The notes beneath the pieces were generated by a model. That model was given only the letters and a program-made list of their open reading frames with translations, was not told the DNA's origin and did no database searches. 47,150 bases of DNA from Verrucomicrobiales bacterium (GTDB lineage: Bacteria; Verrucomicrobiota; Verrucomicrobiia; Verrucomicrobiales; SLCJ01): contig JAGXGH010000078.1 of the NCBI GenBank assembly GCA_024636835.1, positions 1 to 47,150 on the forward strand, in the 5' to 3' direction. Shown piece by piece: positions 8,946 to 16,967 of the stretch (its first letter is position 1; each line of letters opens with the position of its first letter). Position numbers and translations under genes: made by a program.

Positions 8946-10454
8946 ATGAAAATCCGTAACTTCCGAAACATTGCGCTCGCTATTGCGAGCGGATTTATCG
9001 CGCTCACCGGCTCAATGACCGATGCGCATGCCGCTGAATCAGAACTGATTAAACAAGCTACTGAATTTGTTGCAGCTTCGGCCGCAGCAGAAGAAGCAGG
9101 TGAAGACGCCCCTGAATGGGCAGGCGATCCTGACGCTCAATGGGCAGAAATTTCTGCAATGGACGCCGAAGTGCTCGATGCACTTGACCCGGACGTCCAA
9201 GCAGCAATCTACGCCAACGTGTGGACCCCGTCTTCTGGCTTCACCGGATTTATCGTCAACAACCTTTGGATTCTCCTATCCGCAGCGTTGGTCTTCCTCA
9301 TGCACCTCGGCTTCGCGACTCTTGAGTCCGGTCTGTGCCAAAGCAAAAACACAGTAAACGTTCTCTTCAAGAACTGCTGGATCATTGCGATTGGCTTGAT
9401 CACCTACTACTTCTGGGGATTCAATGCTCACTATCCTGGCGAATTCAACGGAATTTTCGCAACGGGATCGACTGCAACCATCAGCGGTATGCTGACCGGT
9501 GGCACTGACATCTACAATCCTGCCTACACCTGGTGGACTGACTTCATCTTCCAAGGCATGTTTGCTGCTACTGCTGCGACTATCGTGTCCGGAGCGGTTG
9601 CTGAGCGCGTGAAGCTTCCTGGTTTCATGGTGTTCGCTGTGCTTCTCGTTGGCATTGCCTACCCATGGGTGGGTTCATGGCACTGGGGTGGTGGATGGTT
9701 GGCTACAAAGCTGAGTTTCTACGATTTCGCGGGTTCATCCGTGGTTCACGCCTTCGGCGGATTCTCAGCCCTTGCCTGTGTGATTGTTCTTGGACCGCGT
9801 CTTGGTAAATACACCAAGAATGGCACCAAGCCGATTCTTGGTCACAGCATGCCTTTAGCAACTATCGGTGTTTTCCTTCTCTTCCTTGGATGGTTCGGAT
9901 TCAACGGTGGTTCTGTTCTTAGCGCCGAGCCATTCGCTGTGGCCTTGGTCTTCACAACGACCGCTATGGCCGCTGTGGGTGGTGCGATCGGAGCAATCTT
10001 CACCGGTTGGATCGTGCTCAAGAAGCCTGATCTTTCGATGACTCTCAACGGTTTCCTTGCCGGTCTTGTAGGTATCACCGCTGGTCCTGACCTCTTCACT
10101 CCGACTGGAGCGGTTCTAGTCGGTCTGGTTGCTGGTGTGATCGTGGTGTTTGCCATCCTTGCTTTTGACAAGATCAAGATCGACGATCCAGTAGGCGCAA
10201 TTTCCGTGCACGGTGTGTGCGGTATCTATGGAACCGTCGTGTGTGCTTTCGGTAACAACGGAGACGTGACCTTCATGAACCAGTTGATTGGTTCCCTGAG
10301 TGTCTGCGCTGCCGGATTTGTCTTCTCCTTCGTAGTCTTCTTCATCATCAAGCTCGTCATGGGCGTGCGTGTTCCTGAAGAAATGGAAATTGAAGGACTT
10401 GATATCGAAGAGCACGGCTCGCCTGCCTATGGCGACATGGCCGCTCAGCAGTAA
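8946..10454 (+). CDS. amt: Ammonium transporter Amt
   Basis: 502 residues: a signal peptide (cleavage near AHA-AE, residue 30), a short acidic periplasmic stretch rich in Asp, Glu and Ala (31-95), then the Amt channel with about 11 membrane helices. Signature segments are HLGFATLESGLCQSKNTVN near 117, the pore histidines His268 (VVHAFGG) and His422 (SVHGVCG), and the C-terminal GLDIEEHGSPAYGD that contacts GlnK-type PII proteins in this family. No glnK/glnB gene adjoins it, unlike the common amtB-glnK pairing. Expression probably depends on the sigma-54 promoter at 8862, and a strong terminator follows at 10522. Confidence 0.97.
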   Translation: MKIRNFRNIALAIASGFIALTGSMTDAHAAESELIKQATEFVAASAAAEEAGEDAPEWAGDPDAQWAEISAMDAEVLDALDPDVQAAIYANVWTPSSGFTGFIVNNLWILLSAALVFLMHLGFATLESGLCQSKNTVNVLFKNCWIIAIGLITYYFWGFNAHYPGEFNGIFATGSTATISGMLTGGTDIYNPAYTWWTDFIFQGMFAATAATIVSGAVAERVKLPGFMVFAVLLVGIAYPWVGSWHWGGGWLATKLSFYDFAGSSVVHAFGGFSALACVIVLGPRLGKYTKNGTKPILGHSMPLATIGVFLLFLGWFGFNGGSVLSAEPFAVALVFTTTAMAAVGGAIGAIFTGWIVLKKPDLSMTLNGFLAGLVGITAGPDLFTPTGAVLVGLVAGVIVVFAILAFDKIKIDDPVGAISVHGVCGIYGTVVCAFGNNGDVTFMNQLIGSLSVCAAGFVFSFVVFFIIKLVMGVRVPEEMEIEGLDIEEHGSPAYGDMAAQQ

Positions 10455-10521
10455 AAAATTTGAGAACTAGATTCTCATAAAAACGGTTACCTGGGAATGG
10501 GTGTTTTCAGGAACTGGGGGG

Positions 10522-10551
10522 ACGCCCGGTCGGATTTTTCCGGCCGGGCGT
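10522..10551 (+). terminator. Rho-independent terminator of amt
   Basis: ACGCCCGGTCGG (10522-10533) pairs with CCGGCCGGGCGT (10540-10551) around a 6-nt loop, with one G-U pair, followed by TTTT. It lies 68 bp past the amt stop. Confidence 0.85.
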
Positions 10552-10566
10552 TTTGCTGTCCAGATG

Positions 10567-10720
10567 CCGGACGGCAGGATTGGAAGCGACCGATAAAGAA
10601 TGGTTGTGCATCGCTCGGTTGTCGTGGAAGTCGAAACAAGGATGTTCGGACGGCAGGATTAGGAAGCGGGGGCTGAAGTCTATTTGAGAATCACCCGCTT
10701 GCCGTGAAAGTTTAAGCATC
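10567..10720. repeat. Diverged tandem duplication of about 79 bp
   Basis: GGACGGCAGGATTGGAAGCG at 10569 recurs as GGACGGCAGGATTAGGAAGC at 10648. The segments that follow also align (TCGCTCGGTTGTCGTGGAAG against CACCCGCTTGCCGTGAAAG). No open frame here looks coding. It sits in a 760-bp gap that also holds the repeat copies at 10803 and 11104. Confidence 0.55.
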
Positions 10721-10802
10721 CCCCCCGACCAGAATGGCACTGTCTTAAGCGTCTCATCGGCGCGTGCACTGCAAGGAGCACGGAGCATCCCCGCCATCCC
10801 AC

Positions 10803-10837
10803 GGGAGGGACGATTTCCACCTCGTCCGTGACTTTCC
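10803..10837 (+). repeat. GGGAGGGA-type dispersed repeat, copy 1
   Basis: A 35-bp segment starts GGGAGGGACGATTTCCAC and ends CGTCCGTGACTTTCC. It matches the minus-strand sequence of 41341-41375 at 29 of 35 positions and is related to 41223-41254. Nothing else in 10838-11103 could be assigned. Confidence 0.6.
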
Positions 10838-11103
10838 TTCACCGTCACCCGCCATTCACGATCCGAAGCCACACTGACCGCCATACATAAACGTGGCCGT
10901 GGCTTCCAGCCGCGAAACCAAACCGTCGACATAATTTTCACCATGAAGTTCATGAAGAAAATGAAGGTGGGAACAATCAATTCCTGAAACGATTCAAGTT
11001 CGCAACCCTACTCGCAATCTGCGGATTATACTCAGAATCCACTGGGTGCCTCGGTAAGTTTGTTTGATGAAGCGCTTCTCGTTGGGCTTTTTCGTGGATA
11101 CGC

Positions 11104-11141
11104 ATCACCCTGCCACTTTTTCACAAAAGTAGCTAGGTTGG
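11104..11141 (-). repeat. CTTTC-hairpin repeat, minus-strand copy
   Basis: On the minus strand this reads AACCTAGCTACTTTTGTG then AAAAAGTGGCAGGGTG, the same module as 126-163 and 16862-16898. A further inverted GGTGGCAGG/CCTGCCAC pairing frames it. It lies about 75 bp beyond the xseA stop. Confidence 0.55.
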
Positions 11142-11216
11142 GGAAAAGGTGGCAGGCCTGTTGTATAACCGTGCCGAACTGACAGAGTGTAGATTTTCCG
11201 GATGACAGGCTTGCCA

Positions 11217-12569
11217 CTAATCGACGGTCGACACGATCTTGCCCTTCGCAACACGGGTGATCAGCTTGTCGCCCCTTTGCACCTTGGCGGCGTCGCGGAG
11301 GATTTTTCCATCACTGTCGGTGGTTAATGAATAGCCACGCTGGATCACATGGTCAGGACTGATGGCATGTAATACCTTGCCGACGGCTTTGAGCTTCTCC
11401 GCACGACGGGCGAGTTGCGATTGCGTTGCGGCGGTCATCCGCGTCTCGAATCGATCAAGTCGTTCGCCGATGAGGTTTAACTGATTCGTTGGCGAGAAAT
11501 GGCTTAAGGCATCCTTGTGGTCGCGCAGTAGGTTTTCTCGCTTTCTGATGGCGTTCTCTGCGGTATCGCCAAGTTCGTCGAGCAATGTGTCGAGTTTCTG
11601 TTGAGATTCGCGCAACACGAAGCGTGGTGTTTGAAAGAGCGTCGACGAGGCGTATCCGCGCAACTGCATGGAAAGTGTGTCCAGATGGCGCGAGACATGA
11701 CGTTGTGCTCTCGCGGTTAGCGCTGCGATGCGCTGTTTCAGCTCTGCCAGGTCTGGTGCGACGATTTCTGCGGCGGCGCTGGGTGTGGGTGCGCGTTCGT
11801 CGGCTACCAAGTCTGCAATGGTGAAGTCGATCTCATGACCGACGCCACTGACCACGGGAAGTTCGGAGGCGGCGATCGCACGGGCGACGAGTTCCTCGTT
11901 GAAGCACCAGAGGTCTTCGAGGCTACCTCCACCACGCGCCACAATGATGAGATCGGGTGCGGGTTTCGCTCCGTTAATGCTCCAGCGGTTGAGATCTTCA
12001 ATCGCGCGCGCGATCTCGTTTTCGGCACCTGCACCTTGGACGCGAACGGGTGAGATGATGATATGTAGCCACGGCGATCTCCGCTTCCAAACGTTCAGCA
12101 TGTCTTGTAGTGCTGCACCGGTGGCGGAGGTGACAACGGCAACGCAGATGGGAAACCTTGGCAGTGGCTGTTTTCTCGCCTGATCAAAAATCCCCTCGGC
12201 GGCGAGCTTCTGCTTTAAGCGTTCGAAGCGCGCTTGCAGATCGCCGAGACCTCGCGGCCGCACTTCCTTGGCGATGAGTTGGTAACTGCCACGCGCTTCG
12301 TAGACGGAGAATTCGCCAAACACGAGCACCTTCTGTCCGTCTTCGAGTTGGTGGCGCTGACGCATCGCGCTGCCCTTGAACATTGCGCATGAGAGCTGGG
12401 CTCCATCATCCTTCAGGGTGAAATATTGATGCCCCGAGCGCTGGATACGCAGGTTGCTCACCTCACCTTCCACCCACGCCTCTCCGACATTGATCTCGAT
12501 GAGATTTCGGATCTTGCGAGTGACCTTTGAGACGGTCCAGATGGATTCGGGATGAGGGTCGGCAGCCAT
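11217..12569 (-). CDS. xseA: Exodeoxyribonuclease VII large subunit XseA
   Basis: 450 residues, the usual length. With XseB it degrades single-stranded DNA in both directions in mismatch repair and recombination. An OB-fold (WVEGEVSNLRIQRSGHQYFTL) occupies the first 100 residues. The catalytic domain has VAVVTSATGAALQDML, IIVARGGGSLEDLWCFN and SGVGHEIDFTIADLVADERAPTPS, followed by a long coiled-coil region and the terminal RGYSL motif. The start at 12569 (MAADPHPESIW) was chosen because the longer frame runs back into the metallopeptidase gene without XseA similarity. No xseB lies in the window. It is 47 bp downstream of the metallopeptidase gene. Confidence 0.95.
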   Translation of the reverse strand: MAADPHPESIWTVSKVTRKIRNLIEINVGEAWVEGEVSNLRIQRSGHQYFTLKDDGAQLSCAMFKGSAMRQRHQLEDGQKVLVFGEFSVYEARGSYQLIAKEVRPRGLGDLQARFERLKQKLAAEGIFDQARKQPLPRFPICVAVVTSATGAALQDMLNVWKRRSPWLHIIISPVRVQGAGAENEIARAIEDLNRWSINGAKPAPDLIIVARGGGSLEDLWCFNEELVARAIAASELPVVSGVGHEIDFTIADLVADERAPTPSAAAEIVAPDLAELKQRIAALTARAQRHVSRHLDTLSMQLRGYASSTLFQTPRFVLRESQQKLDTLLDELGDTAENAIRKRENLLRDHKDALSHFSPTNQLNLIGERLDRFETRMTAATQSQLARRAEKLKAVGKVLHAISPDHVIQRGYSLTTDSDGKILRDAAKVQRGDKLITRVAKGKIVSTVD

Positions 12570-12616
12570 GGGTAGGGGCACAGAGTGGCGCAAAGAAGCG
12601 TTGAGGACAAGTGCGG

Positions 12617-13327
12617 CTACTTGAGTGGTGGTAGCCAGGCAGATGCGGCATATTCTGCAGCGAGGGCGTTGAGATCGTTCCCTGTCAGTTCCTTCCAAAG
12701 AGCAGGGCGGTAAGTCCCGTTGCGACAGTGTAGCGTCATCTCTTGAACAATGGTTTTCCGGTGCGTCTCCTCCATCCACAGAAGAAAGGCAGTCGACTTC
12801 CAATAGTGGCCAAAGGGTTGGTTCTTCACTGTTTGATGTTCCCGGCTTTCCTGTGCCCAGGGTGATGCGGGGAATGCCCTGAACCGCACGTAGTCTGCTG
12901 AGCCTTCGGTAAACCACGAGGGTGCACCGGGCTTGAAGGCTTGCATGACGTGCGACAATTCATGAATAAACAGTCCCAGCGTGTCGCCGGGATCGCGACG
13001 AAGGTGAGGAACGCTTATTTCGATATGGTTGCCGACCGTGCGTCCCGGGTGTTTGGTGTCGCTGCGAAACGTGACGATCGTTTTCTTCGGAGTGTCGTTT
13101 AGCGGCACGCCAAGCCACTTGATGATGCTGGGGTAGAATTTGAAGTAGGCGTCGCGCATGTGCTTGGCCAGCGGCACCATGTCAGCATGACCATTCGGGT
13201 CGGCGACGAACTCCAGCGTAAGCTCGACACCGTTGACGATCACATTTCGTTCTGCGTTGATTTCCTCGGAACTTGCCGGAAGGGCGATCAAGATCGCGGC
13301 AGTAAGCGCAGTGGCACTGCGTTTCAT
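12617..13327 (-). CDS. Secreted basic-secretory-protein (BSP) type zinc metallopeptidase
   Basis: 236 residues with an N-terminal signal peptide (RSATALTAAILIALPASS). The zinc motif HELSH at 122-126 lies in GLFIHELSHVMQAF and is followed by SWFTEGSADYVRFR at 137-150, the signature of the plant-and-bacterial BSP peptidase family (Pfam BSP). The C-terminal helices with FLLWMEETH and DLNALAAEYAASAW also fit the family. Substrate unknown; plant members are defence-related, bacterial ones uncharacterised. Its start overlaps the stop of the upstream reductase gene (ATGA), implying translational coupling. Confidence 0.85.
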   Translation of the reverse strand: MKRSATALTAAILIALPASSEEINAERNVIVNGVELTLEFVADPNGHADMVPLAKHMRDAYFKFYPSIIKWLGVPLNDTPKKTIVTFRSDTKHPGRTVGNHIEISVPHLRRDPGDTLGLFIHELSHVMQAFKPGAPSWFTEGSADYVRFRAFPASPWAQESREHQTVKNQPFGHYWKSTAFLLWMEETHRKTIVQEMTLHCRNGTYRPALWKELTGNDLNALAAEYAASAWLPPLK

Positions 13328-14325
13328 GGAGTGAAGAGAATCTTACCAGCGCGCTTGTCCTGTGCTGCGTGATCGAGCGCTGCACGGAAATCTTGAAGCG
13401 GATAGGTGGTATCGATACTAGACCGAAGAACACCCTGAGCGATCCATTCCGCGAGCTGTGCGTATTCGGTAGCGAGTGTTTCCGAGGATTGTGCGGCTAT
13501 CCACTTGGTCACCCAAAACCCATCGAGTCTCAGCTGTTTGAAAATCAGGAAACTGTTGGGGACCTTTAGACTCATACGACTCATCGCGCCATAGGTGACC
13601 ATGGTGCCGCGGGGGGCGAGGGTATCCATCATCCTTAAGGCGGAATCCCCTCCGACGGCATTCAGTCCGAGTGCGGGTTGCGAGCCGGTGACCTCGAGAA
13701 CCTTCGATTTGAGTTCGGCATCATCAATGAATACAGCGTCGGCGCCGAGGGCAGTGAGCGATTCTTCCAGGCCCTCGCGGCGGACAACATTCGCGGTGCG
13801 TAGTCCGAGCTGCTTGGCAATTTGGATCACACATTCTCCGACCGATGAGTTGGCTGCGTTCTGGATCACCCAGCTGCCCGGCTCAAGAGTGACGAAGTCT
13901 TTAAGAAGTCTCAACGCTGTCATCGGATTGACCTTGAGCAGCGCAGCCTGTAGCGGGTCGATATTCTCTGGAAGTGGAAGCACTGCGGAGGATGGTACGT
14001 CAACGTATTCTGCCCACGAACCAGCGCGGTCAGTGAAAAACACCTTCGAACCTTCAGGGAAATTCTCCGCATCGGTGGTCGATACGACTTCTCCGCACCC
14101 TTCCATTCCAACCGGTGCGGGAAGTTCAGGAGTGTCGCCATATGTGCCGGCGACATAGTTCAAATCCGCGGGATTGATTGGTGAGGCGAGGATTTTTACC
14201 CGTAAACAATCGTTGGGAACTGTGTCTGGGAGGGTGGTTTGTTCGAGATTTACGCCTTTTGCGTCGGGAAGTAGCTCATTTACCACGAGTTGTTGGGTTT
14301 CTAGCATGGAATAAGAATTGTCCAT
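13324..14325 (-). CDS. MDR-family NADPH-dependent reductase, trans-2-enoyl thioester reductase-like
   Basis: 333 residues of the zinc-independent medium-chain dehydrogenase/reductase superfamily. The N-terminal GroES-like domain has ILASPINPADLNYVAGTYG and PAPVGMEGCGEVV. The Rossmann part starts with WVIQNAANSSVGECVIQIAK, the glycine-poor variant seen in mitochondrial-type enoyl reductases (MECR), and NVVRRE may bind the NADP phosphate. A role in fatty-acid synthesis or quinone reduction is inference from this resemblance. First gene of a minus-strand cluster, overlapping the metallopeptidase start by four bases, then xseA. A second ATG at 14307 is a possible alternative start. Confidence 0.8.
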   Translation of the reverse strand: MDNSYSMLETQQLVVNELLPDAKGVNLEQTTLPDTVPNDCLRVKILASPINPADLNYVAGTYGDTPELPAPVGMEGCGEVVSTTDAENFPEGSKVFFTDRAGSWAEYVDVPSSAVLPLPENIDPLQAALLKVNPMTALRLLKDFVTLEPGSWVIQNAANSSVGECVIQIAKQLGLRTANVVRREGLEESLTALGADAVFIDDAELKSKVLEVTGSQPALGLNAVGGDSALRMMDTLAPRGTMVTYGAMSRMSLKVPNSFLIFKQLRLDGFWVTKWIAAQSSETLATEYAQLAEWIAQGVLRSSIDTTYPLQDFRAALDHAAQDKRAGKILFTP

Positions 14326-14426
14326 GAGCCTCGATTAAATCAAGCAAAACAGCAAAATTGTGGCGCTTTCGAGGTGAGGTTATTAATTTAAGTTAACTGA
14401 AAGCGAAAAAACGATTAAAAAATACT

Positions 14427-14455
14427 TGCAGGTATATCGCGGATGCATTAGAAAT
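14427..14455 (+). promoter_or_regulatory. Candidate promoter of the ECF sigma gene
   Basis: TTGCAG (14427-14432) and TAGAAA (14450-14455) are separated by 17 bp and would start transcription about 20 bp before the ATG at 14482. The sequence around it is AT-rich. It is a moderate match to a housekeeping promoter. Confidence 0.4.
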
Positions 14456-14481
14456 ATTAACGTAATTATTCACCACTTATT

Positions 14482-15084
14482 ATGAAAACTACTACTGAGC
14501 CAAAAAACACCAACGAGACCATTCACAATCCTGAGGAGGAGATGGCACTATTGAAGGCCGTTGCAGAAGGTGATCGCGATCGATTTAAAGATTTGCATGA
14601 GCGTTTCGTCGGCATCGTTTACTCGACTGTCTACAAGGTTCTCAATGATTCCGAAGACACGCAGGACGTTGTTCAGGAAGTATTCACTGCGATTTGGAAG
14701 AAGGCAGGAATGTATGAGCCGAAGAAGGGTAAGCCAATGACATGGATCACCACGATGGCTCGTAACCGTGCGATTGACCGTCTTCGTTCAAAACAGCGCC
14801 GCTACAAACTTTCCGAAGACTTCAAGACCGAGCGCGAAGTACTCTCCTCTGGCAGCAAGGTCGACTCCGCATCAAAAGTGGAGCGTAAAGATCGCCATGA
14901 TCTTCTTCGCTCTGCGGTGATGGAATTGTCCGGTGCTCAGCGCAAAGCCATCCAGTTGGCCTACTTCAGTGGCCTGACCCAAGCCGAGATCGCCGAGCAA
15001 CTTGGCGAACCATTGGGTACGGTAAAAGCGCGTATCCGCCGCGGTATCATCCGCCTCCGCACCGTGGTGCCGAAGCGCCTGTGA
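14482..15084 (+). CDS. ECF-type RNA polymerase sigma factor
   Basis: 200 residues. Region 2 spans about 25-100: FKDLHERFVGIVYSTVYKVL, then the -10-recognising DTQDVVQEVFTAIWKK and WITTMARNRAIDRLRSKQRR. After a polar linker, region 4 spans about 140-195: AQRKAIQLAYFSGLTQAEIA and GTVKARIRRGIIRLR, the helix-turn-helix for the -35 element. Typical ECF (SigK/RpoE-like) length and layout. No anti-sigma or membrane partner is encoded beside it; the next gene is a Tat-exported oxidoreductase 478 bp away, and a strong terminator follows at 15109. How its activity is controlled is therefore unclear. Confidence 0.93.
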   Translation: MKTTTEPKNTNETIHNPEEEMALLKAVAEGDRDRFKDLHERFVGIVYSTVYKVLNDSEDTQDVVQEVFTAIWKKAGMYEPKKGKPMTWITTMARNRAIDRLRSKQRRYKLSEDFKTEREVLSSGSKVDSASKVERKDRHDLLRSAVMELSGAQRKAIQLAYFSGLTQAEIAEQLGEPLGTVKARIRRGIIRLRTVVPKRL

Positions 15085-15108
15085 TTTTCGTCTGTAGCTA
15101 GACGTTAT

Positions 15109-15140
15109 AAAATCGGCATTCCCTCGGGGGTGCCGATTTT
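15109..15140 (+). terminator. Rho-independent terminator of the ECF sigma gene
   Basis: AAAATCGGCA (15109-15118) pairs with TGCCGATTTT (15131-15140), followed by more T. It lies 25 bp past the sigma gene stop. Confidence 0.88.
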
Positions 15141-15361
15141 TTTTGTGATATGATGCAGTCAAAACCGAGGCGTTGACTTTTTGCTGTGTATTTTAGCTTT
15201 CTCAAGAAGCTCAGGCGACCTGCCTGTGGGGTGTTGTGTTCGATTTTCTGAACGGTCATGGTGAACCTAAATATTCAATGAATATAGAGAGTCCATGGCG
15301 GATCGATCTCGAATCAGAGTCTGACTTCGAATGCGCAAGATATCGCGAGGCGGGGTTTTGT

Positions 15362-15463
15362 GCGATGGACGTCGCTCGGCCACGCTTTGACAAGCGCAGC
15401 TACTTTCAGACGAAAACAAGCGGCGAGCTATGTAGTCACTTTCGGGAGAAAGTGGGAGGGTTG
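15362..15463 (+). repeat. CTTTC-hairpin repeat with upstream GTCGCTCGGCCACG module, copy at 15.4 kb
   Basis: GCGATGGACGTCGCTCGGCC at 15362 followed by GCAGCTACTTT aligns over about 45 bp with 16832-16876, mostly identical. A second half-copy, GTCACTTTCGGGAGAAAGTG at 15435, forms a CACTTTC/GAAAGTG hairpin. It occupies most of the gap between the sigma factor and the oxidoreductase genes, where no gene was seen. Confidence 0.65.
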
Positions 15464-15562
15464 CCTGCACGTTGTTCTTTCGTGCTGGCTTGACCTAGTT
15501 CGATCGAAAAGCAACAATCGGCGAATCATTACGAGCACATCAAGTTCTTAAAAAACACCCTT

Positions 15563-16639
15563 ATGTCTATCGTTACTCGCCGTCGATTTCTTCAATATGC
15601 AGCCGCATCAGGCGTGCTTGCTTCCGCCCCATTGTTTGCGCAATTAGGTTCGCCGAATCGCAAGGTTGGGGTGGCTCTGCTCGGGCTTGGTGGGTATTCT
15701 AAGAACAAACTCGCTCCAGCACTGGAGATGACCAAGCACTGCTACTTGGCGGGGATCGTCTCTGGCACGCCGTCGAAGATTCCCGAGTGGCAGAAGCGTT
15801 ACGGGATAAAAGAGGCTAACGTCTATTCCTACGAAACCTTCGAGAAGATTGCGGACAACAAGGAAATCGATGTGGTGTATATCGTCGTTCCTACCGGGCT
15901 TCATGCGAAGTATGCGATCGCCGCTGCGAATGCCGGCAAACACGTATGGTGCGAGAAACCAATGGCGATGAATGTGGCCGAGTGTGAGGCAATTATTGAG
16001 GCCTGTAAGCGCAACAAAGTAAGGCTGAGCATTGGGTATCGACTACAGCACGAGCCGAACACACAGACCGTGATGGAGTATGCAAAATCGAAGCCCTTCG
16101 GTGAAATAGTATCGGTTGATGCGCTTGCTGGATATGGCGGGCGCGGCAGTGGTAAAGACTGGCGCTTTGATGCCGAACTAGGTGGCGGCGCGCTTTATGA
16201 CATGGGCGTGTATACGATTAATGGGATGCGATACGCAACCGGGATGGAGCCGGTGAAAGTGTTGTCTGCAACGCAAACGATCCCGAACGAAGTGGACGTT
16301 ACCACCGAGTATGAGTTGCTCTTTCCGGGGGGGCTCAAAGGTCACGGGAAAACCAGTGTGGTAGAGAAATTCAACCGTCTCCGCGTCGAGTGTAAAGAGG
16401 GGTGGTACGAGCTTGAACCGATGTCGGGAATGGAGGGTGTGAAGGGGCGCACAAGCGACGGCACACTACTCGATAAACCAATCGATAATCAACAAGCGCG
16501 GCAGATGGACAACGAGGCTTTAGCGATTCTCGACGACAAGCCTGTGCTTGTTCCCGGCGAGGAAGGGCTCAAGGACATTCGTATCGTCCAAGCGATCATG
16601 GAGTCCCACCGCACCGGCAAAGTGGTGGATATTATTTAA
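15563..16639 (+). CDS. Tat-exported Gfo/Idh/MocA-family oxidoreductase
   Basis: 358 residues. A twin-arginine signal (TRRRFLQYAAASGVLASA) opens the protein, so it is probably folded with its NAD(P) cofactor and exported to the periplasm, as with glucose-fructose oxidoreductase. The Rossmann fold begins at KVGVALLGLGGYS (34-46), the family motif CEKPM has the likely catalytic Lys132, and DWRFDAELGGGALYDMGVY belongs to the C-terminal substrate domain. It probably oxidises a sugar or polyol; the substrate cannot be told. Isolated gene with repeats on both sides. Such exported oxidoreductases are abundant in Verrucomicrobia and Planctomycetes. Confidence 0.9.
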   Translation: MSIVTRRRFLQYAAASGVLASAPLFAQLGSPNRKVGVALLGLGGYSKNKLAPALEMTKHCYLAGIVSGTPSKIPEWQKRYGIKEANVYSYETFEKIADNKEIDVVYIVVPTGLHAKYAIAAANAGKHVWCEKPMAMNVAECEAIIEACKRNKVRLSIGYRLQHEPNTQTVMEYAKSKPFGEIVSVDALAGYGGRGSGKDWRFDAELGGGALYDMGVYTINGMRYATGMEPVKVLSATQTIPNEVDVTTEYELLFPGGLKGHGKTSVVEKFNRLRVECKEGWYELEPMSGMEGVKGRTSDGTLLDKPIDNQQARQMDNEALAILDDKPVLVPGEEGLKDIRIVQAIMESHRTGKVVDII

Positions 16640-16664
16640 TTTCTGCCAGCGTCATTCAAGATAG

Positions 16665-16744
16665 GGAGAGCCATCCTTCCAGGTGGCTTGGGTGGGTAAC
16701 GGACAATCTAAACCGCACGCAGCCAGCTGGAAGCGTTGATCTCC
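16665..16744 (-). repeat. 80-bp inverted-terminus element, minus-strand copy
   Basis: The minus strand of this segment aligns along its whole length with 41064-41143. Shared blocks are ACGCTTCCAGCTGGCTG, CCACCCAAGCCACCT and GAAGGATGGCTCTCC. The outer end here keeps GGAGAGCCA, but the inner end has drifted to ATCTCC, so the terminal inverted repeat is degraded compared with the copy at 41 kb. No open frame inside. Confidence 0.7.
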
Positions 16745-16831
16745 ATAAGCAATCCCTCCACCAAGCCAATAGTGGGAAGCCGTAGGGAGCAATGAACTCG
16801 AACTGGTAATGGTATTGTGAGACCGTATTGA

Positions 16832-16898
16832 GCGATGGGAGTCGCTCGGCCACGTTGTCACCAACGTAGCTACTTTCGGGAGAAAGTGGCGGGGTGGT
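16832..16898 (+). repeat. CTTTC-hairpin repeat with GTCGCTCGGCCACG module, copy at 16.85 kb
   Basis: GCGATGGGAGTCGCTCGGCC begins the copy. CAACGTAGCTACTTTCGGG then AGAAAGTGGCGGGGTG forms the hairpin. It aligns with 15362-15406 and 126-163. Together with the element at 16665 it fills the 328-bp gap between two genes. Confidence 0.65.
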
Positions 16899-16967
16899 GT
16901 GAATTTTTCTAGAGACGATCGTCACATCCCTGAGGGCGAGGTCCACCTAACTCCACGAGGCAGCGCG

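Noticed and set aside
10507..10980. 157-residue minus-strand open frame
   Set aside because: Spans the amt terminator, the tandem duplication and the GGGAGGGA repeat; its sequence is explained by those repeats.
12570..12917. N-terminal extension of XseA
   Set aside because: Runs out of frame through the metallopeptidase gene and has no OB-fold or other similarity; ATG 12569 fits the family start.
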